Assembly: GCA_030123525.1 (NCBI GenBank)
Contig: CP126125.1
Coordinates: 806,001 to 870,000, forward strand
Direction: 5' to 3'
Source: ELB16-189 sp018266435
Lineage (GTDB): Bacteria; Bacteroidota; Bacteroidia; Cytophagales; Cyclobacteriaceae
DNA: 64,000 nt
Of the stretch, positions 35,820-46,200 are shown piece after piece. The notes below the pieces were generated by a model, which saw only the letters and a list, made by a program, of their open reading frames with translations, was not told where the DNA came from and did not search any database. Positions within the stretch are counted from its first letter, which is position 1; each line of letters begins with the position of its first letter. The position numbers and the translations under genes are program-made.

Positions 35820-38795
35820 ATGAAGGCAGGTTGGGTTTTACTCACATTATTTTTAGCTGCGTCAGTTTCTGCGCAAGATATTTCGCATTTTATTCAAACG
35901 ATTAGCGTAGACGAAGGTCTTTCGCAAAGCAGTGTAAATTCAATCTTTCAGGATCAACAAGGCTTTCTTTGGATCGGCACAGCTAATGGGCTGAACCGGT
36001 ATGATGGGAAACAAATCAACGTATTCAAAATTCCTGTAAATATCAACGAACCATCAAATGCCAACTTAATCAGAGGAAGAATAGCAGAAGATATAAACGG
36101 AAACATCTGGTACTCTTCCGAGAACGGGTTGTATATGTTCAACCGAAATAAATTCAGGGTCGAAAAAAAATACGACTTCGTCAGAAACAAATTAGACGGC
36201 TCAGATTATCATTTGGTTTTCATTAATTCAAAACAAATTGTGTGGCTCTATTCATTAGCTAATGGTTTTGCTTCCTACACGATCAGTTCAGCAAAGTTTG
36301 AAGCGGTACCACGACAATATCCATTGAGAAACACGCGCTTGGTAAGTGGAAATTATGAAGTTGAAAATGGACGTGTATGGTTTGTTCTTCATCGAAACGA
36401 TGGCATTTATTCGTTTGATACACAAACCCAAAAAATAGCGCATCACTTGGCTAAAGAAGATTTGCGGTTTATCCGATTTGGTCGCAAAGGGCACTATTTA
36501 GTAGGCCCTCAATCCATTCAGTATTTTGATTCGGCAACCGCACAAGTGCGTTTGTTAGCTAAATTTCCGTTTGACTTATCCGCTGTACGTGATGTGATTG
36601 AAGACAAGTTTGGCCGCCTGTGGGTGGCAACCATCAATCACCGGCTTTGGGTGTACGATCTGCAAAAAAATAGTCTGTCAGAGTTTATTACTGAAAACTT
36701 TTCAGGATCACTTCTCAGTCCTACTCTGTTTTTTATTGATCGAACTCAAAATTTGTGGATTGGCACTAACGATGCCGGCATCAACAGAATTAATTTAAAG
36801 TCGCCATCATTTCATTTGCTTACCGCTCATACCCTTAAAACCTCAACCCTGTATGTAAAGTCAGTGGTCGAAGACGCTAAAGGTCAAGTTTGGGTTTTAT
36901 CTCTTAACAACCGGATACACCTTTTTGACCCAAAAAAATATAAGGCACTAGAAAATGAATGGGTAAACCGGATAAATGCAGATCATCCGCTATCGGTCAA
37001 TCAGGATGAAGATGGGAACACCTGGGTTGGAGGTAACGATTTCATTTATATAATTGACTCACTGGGGAAAGTAAAATCTTATCCTAATTTTCTTCACAAA
37101 TTCGACAAGACAACACGAATTTTTAAAATCAAGAGACTACTAAATAGCCAAACCGTTATAGCAACCAATTTTGGTTTGGTTTTTTTAAACGGAAAAATGC
37201 CCGACCAAGGGCATTTTTCAACCCAGCAAAGTTCACTTCACGGAATAGACTTTGCTGAAACCGATGACGAGTCGCTTTGGGTAGCCACTAACAGCAATGG
37301 AATATTTAAAAATGTGCACAATAAAAATGGAGAATATATTCAGCAAAAAAATTTCTTCCCCAACTTGTACATCTACCTCATCCATCAAGATCCCCTGAAC
37401 CGGGAGTTGTTGTGGTTGGCCAGCGACAAAGGGTTAATCCGGTTCAACCGTATCACTTACAATTACCGGTTGTATTCTGAAAAAGACGGCATGAGCAATG
37501 CACATGTTTACAATATCCTGGAAGATTCAAAAAACTATTTGTGGTGTGGCACCCTGGGGGGCATTGTCAGGTTTAACAAAATCACTCAACAGTTTTCGAA
37601 TTACACAGTAACGGATGGGCTTCAAAACAATGAATTTAACTCGAGAGCTTTTTTTAAAGGGCGTTCTGGTAATTTTTACTTTGGCGGCATAAAGGGTTTG
37701 AATTGGTTTGTACCAGAAGCTATTGATGTTGATTCAACCGAGACATCGGCATCTTTGAGTGAGGTACTCGTCAATGATTTTCGTCTGAGTGACTCCGTTT
37801 TGAGATCGGAGAAAATTTTTCTCTCGTATTTTCAAAACGATCTTTCGCTGCGCTTTTCTGTATTTGATTTTTCCAAACCCCAAAGTAATAAAATCAGGTG
37901 CCGATTATCAGGGTGGGATAAAAAACCGGTTGTCAGCCATTCTTTGCAAATTGCCTACAACAATATTTTGCCTGGCAACTATACTCTTATTTACGAGGCT
38001 AGCACAGGCAATAATTATTGGAGTAAAGAAAAAAAAATAGCGGTTATCATCGACCCTCCTTTTTGGCAGCGCTGGTGGTTTTATAGTTTGGTGGTTTTTT
38101 TATTGGTTGCCATCTTGGGCTTAGCCATTTGGTTCTTTGTAAGGCAGCGGTATAAAATGCGTATTGCCGAACTTGAAAAACAAAATGCCATTGAGCGGGA
38201 ACGCAGGCGCATCAGCATGGAAATACACGATGACGTTGGGGCAAACCTTACACACATCTCGCTGATCAGCGAAGCAGCTAAACACCACTCCGAAAAAGAA
38301 AAAGCACTGGATCAGATTGCACGCACCAGCCGCCAGGTAGTCAGTTCAATGGGTGAAATCATCTGGAGCCTGAACCCCGACAACAAAACATTCGAGCAAT
38401 TAATGAGCTACCTGCGCGATCAGTTGCATAATTTACTGGAGTCATCAGGAATTGATTACCGAATTGATCTTCCTGAATGCGGTGAATATAAAATTTCGAA
38501 CACCGTAAAACGGAACCTGATTTTATTGGTCAAAGAAGCCGCAAACAATGCCGTGAGGCATTCGGGCGCATCGCGGATAGAAATTACCGGACAACTTCAA
38601 GGGAGTTTTTTTGAAATAGGTATAACAGATGATGGCTGCGGATTTAATCATAATAACGGGCAGGCCGGAAACGGACTGAAGAATGCCAAAATAAGAGCTA
38701 AAGAAATTCATGGTGAATTGACAATTGATTCGGTGATAGGCGCAGGCACAAAAATCATTTTTAAGATACCGATCAACGAAAAACCTTACCACTAA
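35820..38795 (+). CDS. periplasmic-propeller sensor histidine kinase (HisKA_3 type)
   Basis: A 991-residue membrane kinase. A signal peptide ending S-A-Q is followed by two-component-propeller repeats (L-W-I-G-T-A-N-G-L, I-W-Y-S-S-E-N-G-L, L-W-I-G-T-N-D-A-G). Next come a Y_Y_Y domain, one membrane helix near 745-770 and a HisKA_3 dimer domain with H803 in E-I-H-D-D-V-G. A HATPase domain follows (E-A-A-N-N-A-V-R-H, D-D-G-C-G-F, G-N-G-L-K-N-A). ATG 35820 is chosen because the signal peptide starts there; a GTG 18 codons upstream is less likely. Its partner regulator begins 45 bases downstream. Confidence 0.9.
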   Translation: MKAGWVLLTLFLAASVSAQDISHFIQTISVDEGLSQSSVNSIFQDQQGFLWIGTANGLNRYDGKQINVFKIPVNINEPSNANLIRGRIAEDINGNIWYSSENGLYMFNRNKFRVEKKYDFVRNKLDGSDYHLVFINSKQIVWLYSLANGFASYTISSAKFEAVPRQYPLRNTRLVSGNYEVENGRVWFVLHRNDGIYSFDTQTQKIAHHLAKEDLRFIRFGRKGHYLVGPQSIQYFDSATAQVRLLAKFPFDLSAVRDVIEDKFGRLWVATINHRLWVYDLQKNSLSEFITENFSGSLLSPTLFFIDRTQNLWIGTNDAGINRINLKSPSFHLLTAHTLKTSTLYVKSVVEDAKGQVWVLSLNNRIHLFDPKKYKALENEWVNRINADHPLSVNQDEDGNTWVGGNDFIYIIDSLGKVKSYPNFLHKFDKTTRIFKIKRLLNSQTVIATNFGLVFLNGKMPDQGHFSTQQSSLHGIDFAETDDESLWVATNSNGIFKNVHNKNGEYIQQKNFFPNLYIYLIHQDPLNRELLWLASDKGLIRFNRITYNYRLYSEKDGMSNAHVYNILEDSKNYLWCGTLGGIVRFNKITQQFSNYTVTDGLQNNEFNSRAFFKGRSGNFYFGGIKGLNWFVPEAIDVDSTETSASLSEVLVNDFRLSDSVLRSEKIFLSYFQNDLSLRFSVFDFSKPQSNKIRCRLSGWDKKPVVSHSLQIAYNNILPGNYTLIYEASTGNNYWSKEKKIAVIIDPPFWQRWWFYSLVVFLLVAILGLAIWFFVRQRYKMRIAELEKQNAIERERRRISMEIHDDVGANLTHISLISEAAKHHSEKEKALDQIARTSRQVVSSMGEIIWSLNPDNKTFEQLMSYLRDQLHNLLESSGIDYRIDLPECGEYKISNTVKRNLILLVKEAANNAVRHSGASRIEITGQLQGSFFEIGITDDGCGFNHNNGQAGNGLKNAKIRAKEIHGELTIDSVIGAGTKIIFKIPINEKPYH

Positions 38796-38840
38796 AATCA
38801 CATTGCAAATCACCCTGAGCCAAGCAATCTTTGTTAAGCG

Positions 38841-39470
38841 ATGAAAATCAATTCTATTGCCATAATTGAAGATGACGACAAAGTGAGGAGTTACCTCGCA
38901 GAAGAAATTCATCGCCACATTGAAGTGACTGACTTGCGTGTGTTTAAAGACGCAGAAACAGCACTGCCCGAATTAACGGCTAACCCGGTAGACATCGGTT
39001 TGTTTGACATCAACCTGCCGGGCATGAATGGTATTGACTGCATTCAGCGGTTAAAAATTGTTCATCCTAAAATGCAGATGATGGTGCTCACTGTTTATGA
39101 CAATGCCGATACTATTTTCGATGCACTGAAAGCCGGTGCCACAAGCTACTTGTTAAAAAGTACGGCCCCGCAAAAAATTGTGGAAGCCATTGAAGAAGTA
39201 AACTTGGGAGGCTCGCCCATCAGCAGCCAAATTGCTCGCAAAGTAATTGATGCCTTTGCCCTTAGAGGAAAAACCAACAAATATTTTCAAGACCTGAGCC
39301 GCAGAGAGCAGGAAATACTCGAGCAGTTAAGCAAAGGATATCGGTATAAAGAAATTGCCGACAAACTTTTTTTAAGCATTGACACCGTGCGCTCACACGC
39401 CCGCAACATCTACGAAAAACTGCACGTGAACAGCCGGGTAGAGGCTTTGAAAAAAACTGGTTTTATGTAA
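38841..39470 (+). CDS. NarL/FixJ-family response regulator
   Basis: A 209-residue regulator. The receiver domain has acidic residues at 10-13 and the phosphoacceptor D56 in L-F-D-I-N-L-P-G-M. The output is a LuxR-type helix-turn-helix with L-S-R-R-E-Q-E-I-L and K-E-I-A-D-K-L-F-L-S. It is paired with the propeller kinase upstream; HisKA_3 kinases normally signal to this type. Its stop is only six bases from the convergent stop of the OmpA-like gene, with no terminator between. Confidence 0.93.
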   Translation: MKINSIAIIEDDDKVRSYLAEEIHRHIEVTDLRVFKDAETALPELTANPVDIGLFDINLPGMNGIDCIQRLKIVHPKMQMMVLTVYDNADTIFDALKAGATSYLLKSTAPQKIVEAIEEVNLGGSPISSQIARKVIDAFALRGKTNKYFQDLSRREQEILEQLSKGYRYKEIADKLFLSIDTVRSHARNIYEKLHVNSRVEALKKTGFM

Positions 39471-39476
39471 GCCATT

Positions 39477-41372
39477 TTAAAAATCTAAAATCACAAACTC
39501 TGTTCTGCGGTTTGCTTTACGTCCGTCATCGGTATCGTTGGTGGCAATCGGATTCAATTCACCATATCCTTTTGCCTGAATCCGTTCTGACGGAATTCCG
39601 CGATTGACCAGGTACTCGCGCACAGCTTTGGCGCGATCGTGAGAAAGTTTCATGTTTGAATTTTCATCGCCCACATTGTCGGTATGGCCTCCTACTTCTA
39701 TAACCATGGTGGAGTTGGCTCGCAACAAATCAAAAGCTTTTTCAAGTTCAAGATGACTTTGAGGGGTAAGCACTGCTTTACCGGTTTCAAAGAAAATATT
39801 GTTGATCACCACTTTGGTTCCCTTCTCGATTGGCTTTAACTGTATGTTCTGAATCACCTCTCGGTATTTAGTTTGCTTGGGCACATCAAAGCTTTGTGAG
39901 TAAAAAAAGAACCCTTCTTTGTTGGTCGATACGCTATACATTCTTCCGGCCGGCAGCACCACCAAATATTTTCCGGTAGCCGAGTTGCTTTTGCGCACCG
40001 CAATCAACTCGTTGGTGTTTAAGTCTTCAACCATCACATACGCACCAACATTGGCGTTGGTCTTAGCATTAGTCACCGTTCCCGTAACCACAATGGTAGG
40101 TTGCGGCCTCATGTCTTCGGGTATTTCAATTTCATAGAGGTCTAACCCTTTTCCTCCCTGGTCTGATGCAAAATATCCTACCTCGCCCGAGCCGCCTATG
40201 GTAAAGTAACGATCGTTTTTACTCGTGTTCAGCGGTTTGCCCAGATTGACGGGCACACTCCATTTTCCATCTTCATACACGGTTTTAAAAATATCTAATC
40301 CACCGTATCCGGGATGACCATCAGAAGAGAAATAAAGTGTTTTGCCGTCTTGGCTAAAAAACGGGGAGTATTCAGTGAAGGGAGTATTTACTATTCCGCC
40401 AAGGTTTACCGGGGGCGCCCACTCGCCAAAAATATTTTTCTCAACCATATAAATATCGGCACTGCCATAACCACCGCATCGGTCAGAGGCAAAAAATATC
40501 TTTGTTCCATCGTTTGAGATGGACGACTGGGCTTCCCAATTTGAAGAGTTTACAATTTCTCCTAAATTTTTTGGTGGCATCCATTGGTTGCCTTCTAGTG
40601 TGCTGTAATACAAATCACAGCTTCCTATTCCATCTGGCAGACCACATCCGGTAAAAATCATCATCTGATTATCGCCTGTAAAACGTGCGGCACCATCGTT
40701 GTTATCTGAGTTAAGTGGTTCAGGAAGTTTTACCGGCTGGCCCCACTGGTTCGCTATTTTTTCCACATAGTAGTTGTCTTCATCACTTTCGGTAATAGTT
40801 TCTTCTTCGGTTTTATTTAGTTCTGAATTTTTTTTCTTCGATTTAAGAAAAGACCTCACCTCGCTGTTTGGCCTGGTTGATGTGAAATAGAGACGTGTGC
40901 CGGTGGGGTCGAGCGTGGGTGCGTAGTCTCCGTATTTTGAGTTGATTGGCTCGGGCATCTTTACTGGTTCTTTCATGGTATTGGGCATTTTCAGTAAACT
41001 GGCTTGCTCAGCTGAATAGCGCTGCTGGTAAAGCATGATGTGATACTCAAGTTGTTTCCGGGTATTAAATTTATTTGACTTGATCAAAACATCAATTAAC
41101 TCTTTGGCTTGGGTGAAATACGATCCGGCCTTTTCGGGTTGATCAAGACCCTGATAGGCGGTGCCGAGTAAGTAGAGCGCTGTTTCATTATTGGGTTCTT
41201 GGGCAATTACTTCATTTAATTTAGTCACCGCCTCTTCGTATTTCTCGGCATTCAGAAGTTCTTGAGCTTTGGCAAGCGCCAGTTGAGCCGGGCTTTTGAG
41301 TATGTGATTTTGTGAGTAGCTGTAACTAGAAAACAGAGTCAAGCATAACCCAACAATTATTTTTAAGTTCAT
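39477..41372 (-). CDS. OmpA-family outer-membrane protein with TPR and PD40 repeats
   Basis: A 631-residue exported protein (signal peptide ending Y-S-Q). Two TPR units at about 25-110 precede PD40 propeller repeats (S-D-R-C-G-G-Y-G-S-A-D-I-Y, F-S-S-D-G-H-P-G-Y-G-G-L-D-I-F). A carboxypeptidase-regulatory-like segment follows, then a C-terminal OmpA domain with G-H-T-D-N-V-G and N-R-R-T-E-F. It probably binds peptidoglycan from the outer membrane. A TAGCTTTG -7 box lies just upstream on this strand. Confidence 0.92.
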   Translation of the reverse strand: MNLKIIVGLCLTLFSSYSYSQNHILKSPAQLALAKAQELLNAEKYEEAVTKLNEVIAQEPNNETALYLLGTAYQGLDQPEKAGSYFTQAKELIDVLIKSNKFNTRKQLEYHIMLYQQRYSAEQASLLKMPNTMKEPVKMPEPINSKYGDYAPTLDPTGTRLYFTSTRPNSEVRSFLKSKKKNSELNKTEEETITESDEDNYYVEKIANQWGQPVKLPEPLNSDNNDGAARFTGDNQMMIFTGCGLPDGIGSCDLYYSTLEGNQWMPPKNLGEIVNSSNWEAQSSISNDGTKIFFASDRCGGYGSADIYMVEKNIFGEWAPPVNLGGIVNTPFTEYSPFFSQDGKTLYFSSDGHPGYGGLDIFKTVYEDGKWSVPVNLGKPLNTSKNDRYFTIGGSGEVGYFASDQGGKGLDLYEIEIPEDMRPQPTIVVTGTVTNAKTNANVGAYVMVEDLNTNELIAVRKSNSATGKYLVVLPAGRMYSVSTNKEGFFFYSQSFDVPKQTKYREVIQNIQLKPIEKGTKVVINNIFFETGKAVLTPQSHLELEKAFDLLRANSTMVIEVGGHTDNVGDENSNMKLSHDRAKAVREYLVNRGIPSERIQAKGYGELNPIATNDTDDGRKANRRTEFVILDF

Positions 41373-41391
41373 AAGCTAATGGTTTAGTGAT

Positions 41392-41399
41392 CAAAGCTA
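41392..41399 (-). promoter_or_regulatory. -7 box of the OmpA-family gene
   Basis: On the minus strand this is TAGCTTTG, an exact TAnnTTTG match, 19 bases before the ATG. No ideally spaced -33 element was found. Confidence 0.45.
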
Positions 41400-41486
41400 A
41401 AAACAGGGCAAGAAAAAAAAATCACACTTTAATGCGATTGTCAACCGGATAGATTCTGCCCAATTTTCATAAAAAAACAACCCCCT

Positions 41487-43142
41487 ATGAAAAAGAAATG
41501 GCTGATCTCTTCATTGAGTCTGGCTCTTGCGCTATTTGCAATACAGGCATTGGCTCAAAATGTAAAAGAAACTGTGCAACCGCTATCTAAAAAAGCAACC
41601 AAAGGTTTTTTGGATGATGTCACTACTGACAACGGCAACATCAACGTGTTCTATAAAATCAGTGGAGACAAAAAGAAAGATGAATTGTTCTATGAAAAAT
41701 ATGTCTTTGACAAAGAATTAAAATTCATTGAGACCGCAGCGGCCAATGAACCAAAAATAGAGAGCAAGCCGGATCGTGAACGCAAATACCTGTCGGCATG
41801 GGTGGGCGGCTCCACCTCTTTTGATGTATTGAGTATGAAACTTAAAGTAAACCTCAGAAACCAATTGGAATCCTGGAGTTATAAACGACAACGCTATGTA
41901 CGCGAAAAAACATTAAGTAATGAAACCGTAAAGCTGAAGACCGAAACCGGTCACGCTTATTATGGCGTGGAGCAATTTGCCGGAGGGAAAAACGATATAC
42001 TGGTTTTAGCTTACTATGAAACAAAAAATAAAGATAACCCCCGGCAATACGTATGGCTCACTATTAATTTTGACGGTGATGTGAAAGAAAAAAATATTGA
42101 TGTACCCGGATCGTATTCCATGGTTTTCTGCAAAGAGTTTAATATCGGTTCGGATGATAACTCGAATAACTCAGCCAGCCAGATTGTGGTAATTCTTGCA
42201 CCCAACAAAGGCGATCTGACAAAGTACGTGTACTTGAGTTATGATGGCACAGGCAATCTTAAAAATAAAGTAGAGTTCACCAGTCCCGCTTCGGCTCTGT
42301 TGGTGAATAGTGTGGATGAAAAAGACGGAGACATTTATTTATTCGCTATGTCAAAAAAAGGAACTAACGCATACAATAAAGTTTTTGAAGAGTATGCTCC
42401 TATCTACAACCCGGGATATAGCTCGGGCGGAAATAACTACCAAGATGATAAGTACAACCGGTCGGCCAATCAAAGTATGGATAACTTTCACATGTTGAAA
42501 TTCAGTGGTAACGAACTGGCCTTTGCCACCACCACATCTACTGATGACTTGGATAAAGTAGCAAAATTTGCTCCTAATGAAAAAAAGGGAAAGGTTTACA
42601 AAGGCAAAAAATTTGGTATCTCAAATTTTGAAGTTACCCCTGCAAAAGAATATTTAGTGGCCGGCCAATTGATATTCAAAGTAAATATTGGCTCACTGAA
42701 AGATCCCAATTTTGTAGAAGGCTATGGAGACTTGGTTTGTTTGCAATTTGATTCAAACGGAAAACTGAAGGCAAACTATGCCGTGGATAAAGTCTTTGAA
42801 GATAAAAAGAGTGAAATTTTTGATATGCCACAACGGTTTTATATCAGCCCCGATGGAAAATATGCGTATTGGGAAATCAGTGAAGTAAAAGGCTTTTCGG
42901 GTTATAACAGTTGGTCAGATGCTTACAACGGAAGAAAAACATACCGGCCAAGGTTTTTTCCTCGGGTGACTAAAATCGATTTGCAGGCAGCAACGCTAGG
43001 CGAATTCAAATACATCGGCAACAAAAAATTCTTTGTATACCGCGATGGAATGATTTTTAATGCAGCTACCAACACCATTACTTTTGTCGGCCGCGATGAA
43101 GACCATGAAAACCTTTGGCTCGCCCAGTTGATTTTTAATTAG
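41487..43142 (+). CDS. secreted 551-residue protein, function unknown
   Basis: A signal peptide ends L-A-Q at about residue 24. The mature part is rich in beta-strands with regularly spaced aromatic and glycine residues and charged turns, suggesting a propeller or beta-rich fold, but I cannot name a family. There is a low-complexity G-Y-S-S-G-G-N-N-Y region in the middle. It sits between the divergent OmpA-like gene and a terminator, so it is its own transcript. No enzymatic motif is visible. Confidence 0.82.
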   Translation: MKKKWLISSLSLALALFAIQALAQNVKETVQPLSKKATKGFLDDVTTDNGNINVFYKISGDKKKDELFYEKYVFDKELKFIETAAANEPKIESKPDRERKYLSAWVGGSTSFDVLSMKLKVNLRNQLESWSYKRQRYVREKTLSNETVKLKTETGHAYYGVEQFAGGKNDILVLAYYETKNKDNPRQYVWLTINFDGDVKEKNIDVPGSYSMVFCKEFNIGSDDNSNNSASQIVVILAPNKGDLTKYVYLSYDGTGNLKNKVEFTSPASALLVNSVDEKDGDIYLFAMSKKGTNAYNKVFEEYAPIYNPGYSSGGNNYQDDKYNRSANQSMDNFHMLKFSGNELAFATTTSTDDLDKVAKFAPNEKKGKVYKGKKFGISNFEVTPAKEYLVAGQLIFKVNIGSLKDPNFVEGYGDLVCLQFDSNGKLKANYAVDKVFEDKKSEIFDMPQRFYISPDGKYAYWEISEVKGFSGYNSWSDAYNGRKTYRPRFFPRVTKIDLQAATLGEFKYIGNKKFFVYRDGMIFNAATNTITFVGRDEDHENLWLAQLIFN

Positions 43143-43162
43143 AACGTATAGGTTAAGTTTTG

Positions 43163-43195
43163 AAAGAATGGGAGCCAATGCTCCCATTCTTTTTT
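43163..43195 (+). terminator. rho-independent terminator
   Basis: AAAGAATGGGAGC (43163-43175) pairs perfectly with GCTCCCATTCTTT (43180-43192) around CAAT, followed by a T-run. It separates the 551-residue protein gene from the TPR-CHAT gene. Confidence 0.9.
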
Positions 43196-43233
43196 GAATG
43201 ACTTTTGCTGAATGAAAAAAAACAGATTATTCC

Positions 43234-46200
43234 ATGTTGCGTAATTGTATTTTGCTTGGCCTGTTGCTGGCATCCCTTTTGGGCTTTGCACAAACCTCCA
43301 AAGGCGATAAGCTTTACAATCAGGGCAAAGACTATCTGCAAAAAAAAGAAACCAAAAAGGCGCTTCAAAGTTTTTTAAATGCACGCAATGAGTACGTAAA
43401 AGAAGAAAATTTTCATCGGGCACTGACTTGTACGCAAAATGTGGTGATGTATTACCAAGACACCAACAACGGAGAAGCGGCAGAAAAAATCCTGCTCGAA
43501 ACAATCGCAGCTATTCCACAAAAAACAACAGAACAACTCTCAACACACGCATCGCTTCAAGATAACTTGGGGTATACGTATGCCAATGTATTGAACCATC
43601 CTGAAAAAGCATTGACATGCTATACAGAATCAATCCGTCTTTATGAATTAATAAATCAGGCCAATACCACACCTTATGCGTTTGAATTAGTCAACCGGGC
43701 TACCACATACTTTTCTTTAAATAATTTTCAATCTGCCTCAGAAGATATGCTCCGGGCCATTCCTATTTATGAAAAAGACAAGGAAACAACACCCAGCGAC
43801 TTGGCCAGAAAATACCGCGACCTGGGGCGAATGTATTCAGAACTCTCGCGTGATGCGCAAGCACTCGAATGGTACCAAAAAGCACGAGTAACAATAACCG
43901 ATTCAGATGACCAAACACTTGAGGCCATGTTGCTCAACGATATGGGCGGTGCCTACATGAAACTGAACCAACTCACCTTAGCTCTGAAAAAATATAACGA
44001 AGCACTGACATTGAATGAAAAGGTATTTGGAAAAGATGCATCCCACTATGCCATGACTCTGCTCAACATCGCCACATTAAATAAAAAAACTGGTGATTTA
44101 GATCAGGCGCTAAAAGAATATCAACAAGTGCTGTTGATCTATCAAAAAAAACCACCGGAAGATATCTCTAATGTGATTGATGCCATGACTGAAATCAGCA
44201 GCTTGCTCGATGAGTTAGGTATGTATCAACAACAACAAGAAGTGCTGAGCCAGGCACAGAACCTTGCAATAACCGCATTTGGGGCAAACAGCCTTCAAGA
44301 AGCCGATGTGTATATTCAACAAGCTATTATTGCCTTTAACCACGATCAGTTTGATCAGTCGCTGAACTATAATTTCAAGGCATTGGATGTTATGCAACAG
44401 AATAATTATCCGCAAAACGCTTACTATGCCCAGGTTTATAATAACATCGGTCTGGCTTACGATGGATTGAAAGATACAGACCTGGCTCTAAAATATAAAA
44501 ACCAGGCGCGTGACCTCTATGCAAAACTGCGTGGTTCAGACCACCATACCGTGGGCATGGCCACCGGCAATATCGGCTTAACTTACGAAGTAAAAGGTGA
44601 CTACGTCATGGCCATTGAGTACCTCAAAAAGTCAGTTGAAATAAGATTAAAAAGTCAACCGGCTGATGACGATGACGTGGGGCGTGATTATTTGAATATC
44701 GGGTTGATGTTCTTAAAAATGAATGAGGTAAAAGACGGTGTATCGTTTTTAGAAAAAGCCAAACTGATTTATGATAAGTACGACAAGAATATAAACAAAG
44801 CGAGAATTTACAACCGGCTTTCAATAGGGTACCTGATGCTTCATGATCTGCCAAAAGCAATGGCTTGTAACCAACAGGCAATTCTGGCCAACACATTAAA
44901 CTTTGAAAAATCTGATTTTGATTCGTTCCCTAACCAAGCAGACATGCTTAGTTATTATGAATCTGTAATTGCATACATCGCAAAAGCCGACATATATCGG
45001 ATAAAAAATGACCCGTCCGGCTGGGTTAGAGGATTACAAATTCTGAATGAAGCTGATACGATTTTAAAGGAGAAAGCAATTACTTTTTCAAGTGCAAAAG
45101 ACCGGCTTGAATTGGCAACCTTAAATTCATTTTTTACCGAATCAGGAATGTTGCTGGCGAGTAAACTATTCAATGCTACGCATGACCCGGCTTATCTCAA
45201 CAAGGCATTTTATTTTTCAGAGCGAAGCAAAGCCAATGAATTGCTGGCTGATATTCAGCTGAGCCGAGCCATAAACTTATCGCGGATTTCAAAAAGTGTG
45301 AAAGCACGGAAAGAAGAATTAAGCCGCAGAATGAGTACCCTCCAACAGCAAGTGGCCGATGCATACGGAGCCCAAAATCAACCGCTTATTACAAAATTAA
45401 AATCTCAGGAACTGGATTTGTCAAAAGAGTTGGAGCAGATTCAAACTGTCATGGCAAACGCATCGCCTAAATTCAAATCGGCATTAAGCCAACGCAGTTT
45501 GCCTTTCTGGGATGATGTGAAAAAGAAACTGGATGCAAAAACTGCACTGGTATCGTATGTGATCACCGACTCGGCCAAGGTTATTCTTATCGGCAATTCA
45601 TCCGGGCTCATCCTCAAAACGATTCCAGCAAAAACAGATATTGAAAGGCTGGTGCGTGGATTTGTTACCCAGTTGAAATTACAGATTCCGGAAATAGAAC
45701 CTTTGCGAACCAACCTGACAAAAATTTTATGGGAACCCGTAGAGCAAGCATTGAAAGAATTAGGGCCCATTGAAAACGTAATCATTCTTCCGCAGGGGCC
45801 TTTGAGTTTTCTTCCTTTCGAGGCACTTGGCACAGATACTTACCTGCTTGAAAAATACACCATCTCCTACCAATTGTCAGGAGCGCTTATTGCAAATCAA
45901 GATTTAAGCCAGGTAAATGCTAAGCCGGCATTTATTGCTTTAGCCCCGGTGTTTGAAGATGAAGAAACCAACTTTGTAAATAAGTCGTGCGAACGTTTCG
46001 CCACACTGTTGAAAAAAACAGACACCACCAGCCGGGCGTTTAGTTTAACCGGGCAGTACATTTCTCCTCTTCCGGCTACCGCAGTTGAGGTGACCTCCAT
46101 TAATCAACAGAACATTGACAAAGGATTGCTTTCAAAGACATTCCTTAAAAAAGAGGCAAATGAAGAGCTGATAAAAAGAGGCGAACTTCAAACTTACGAT

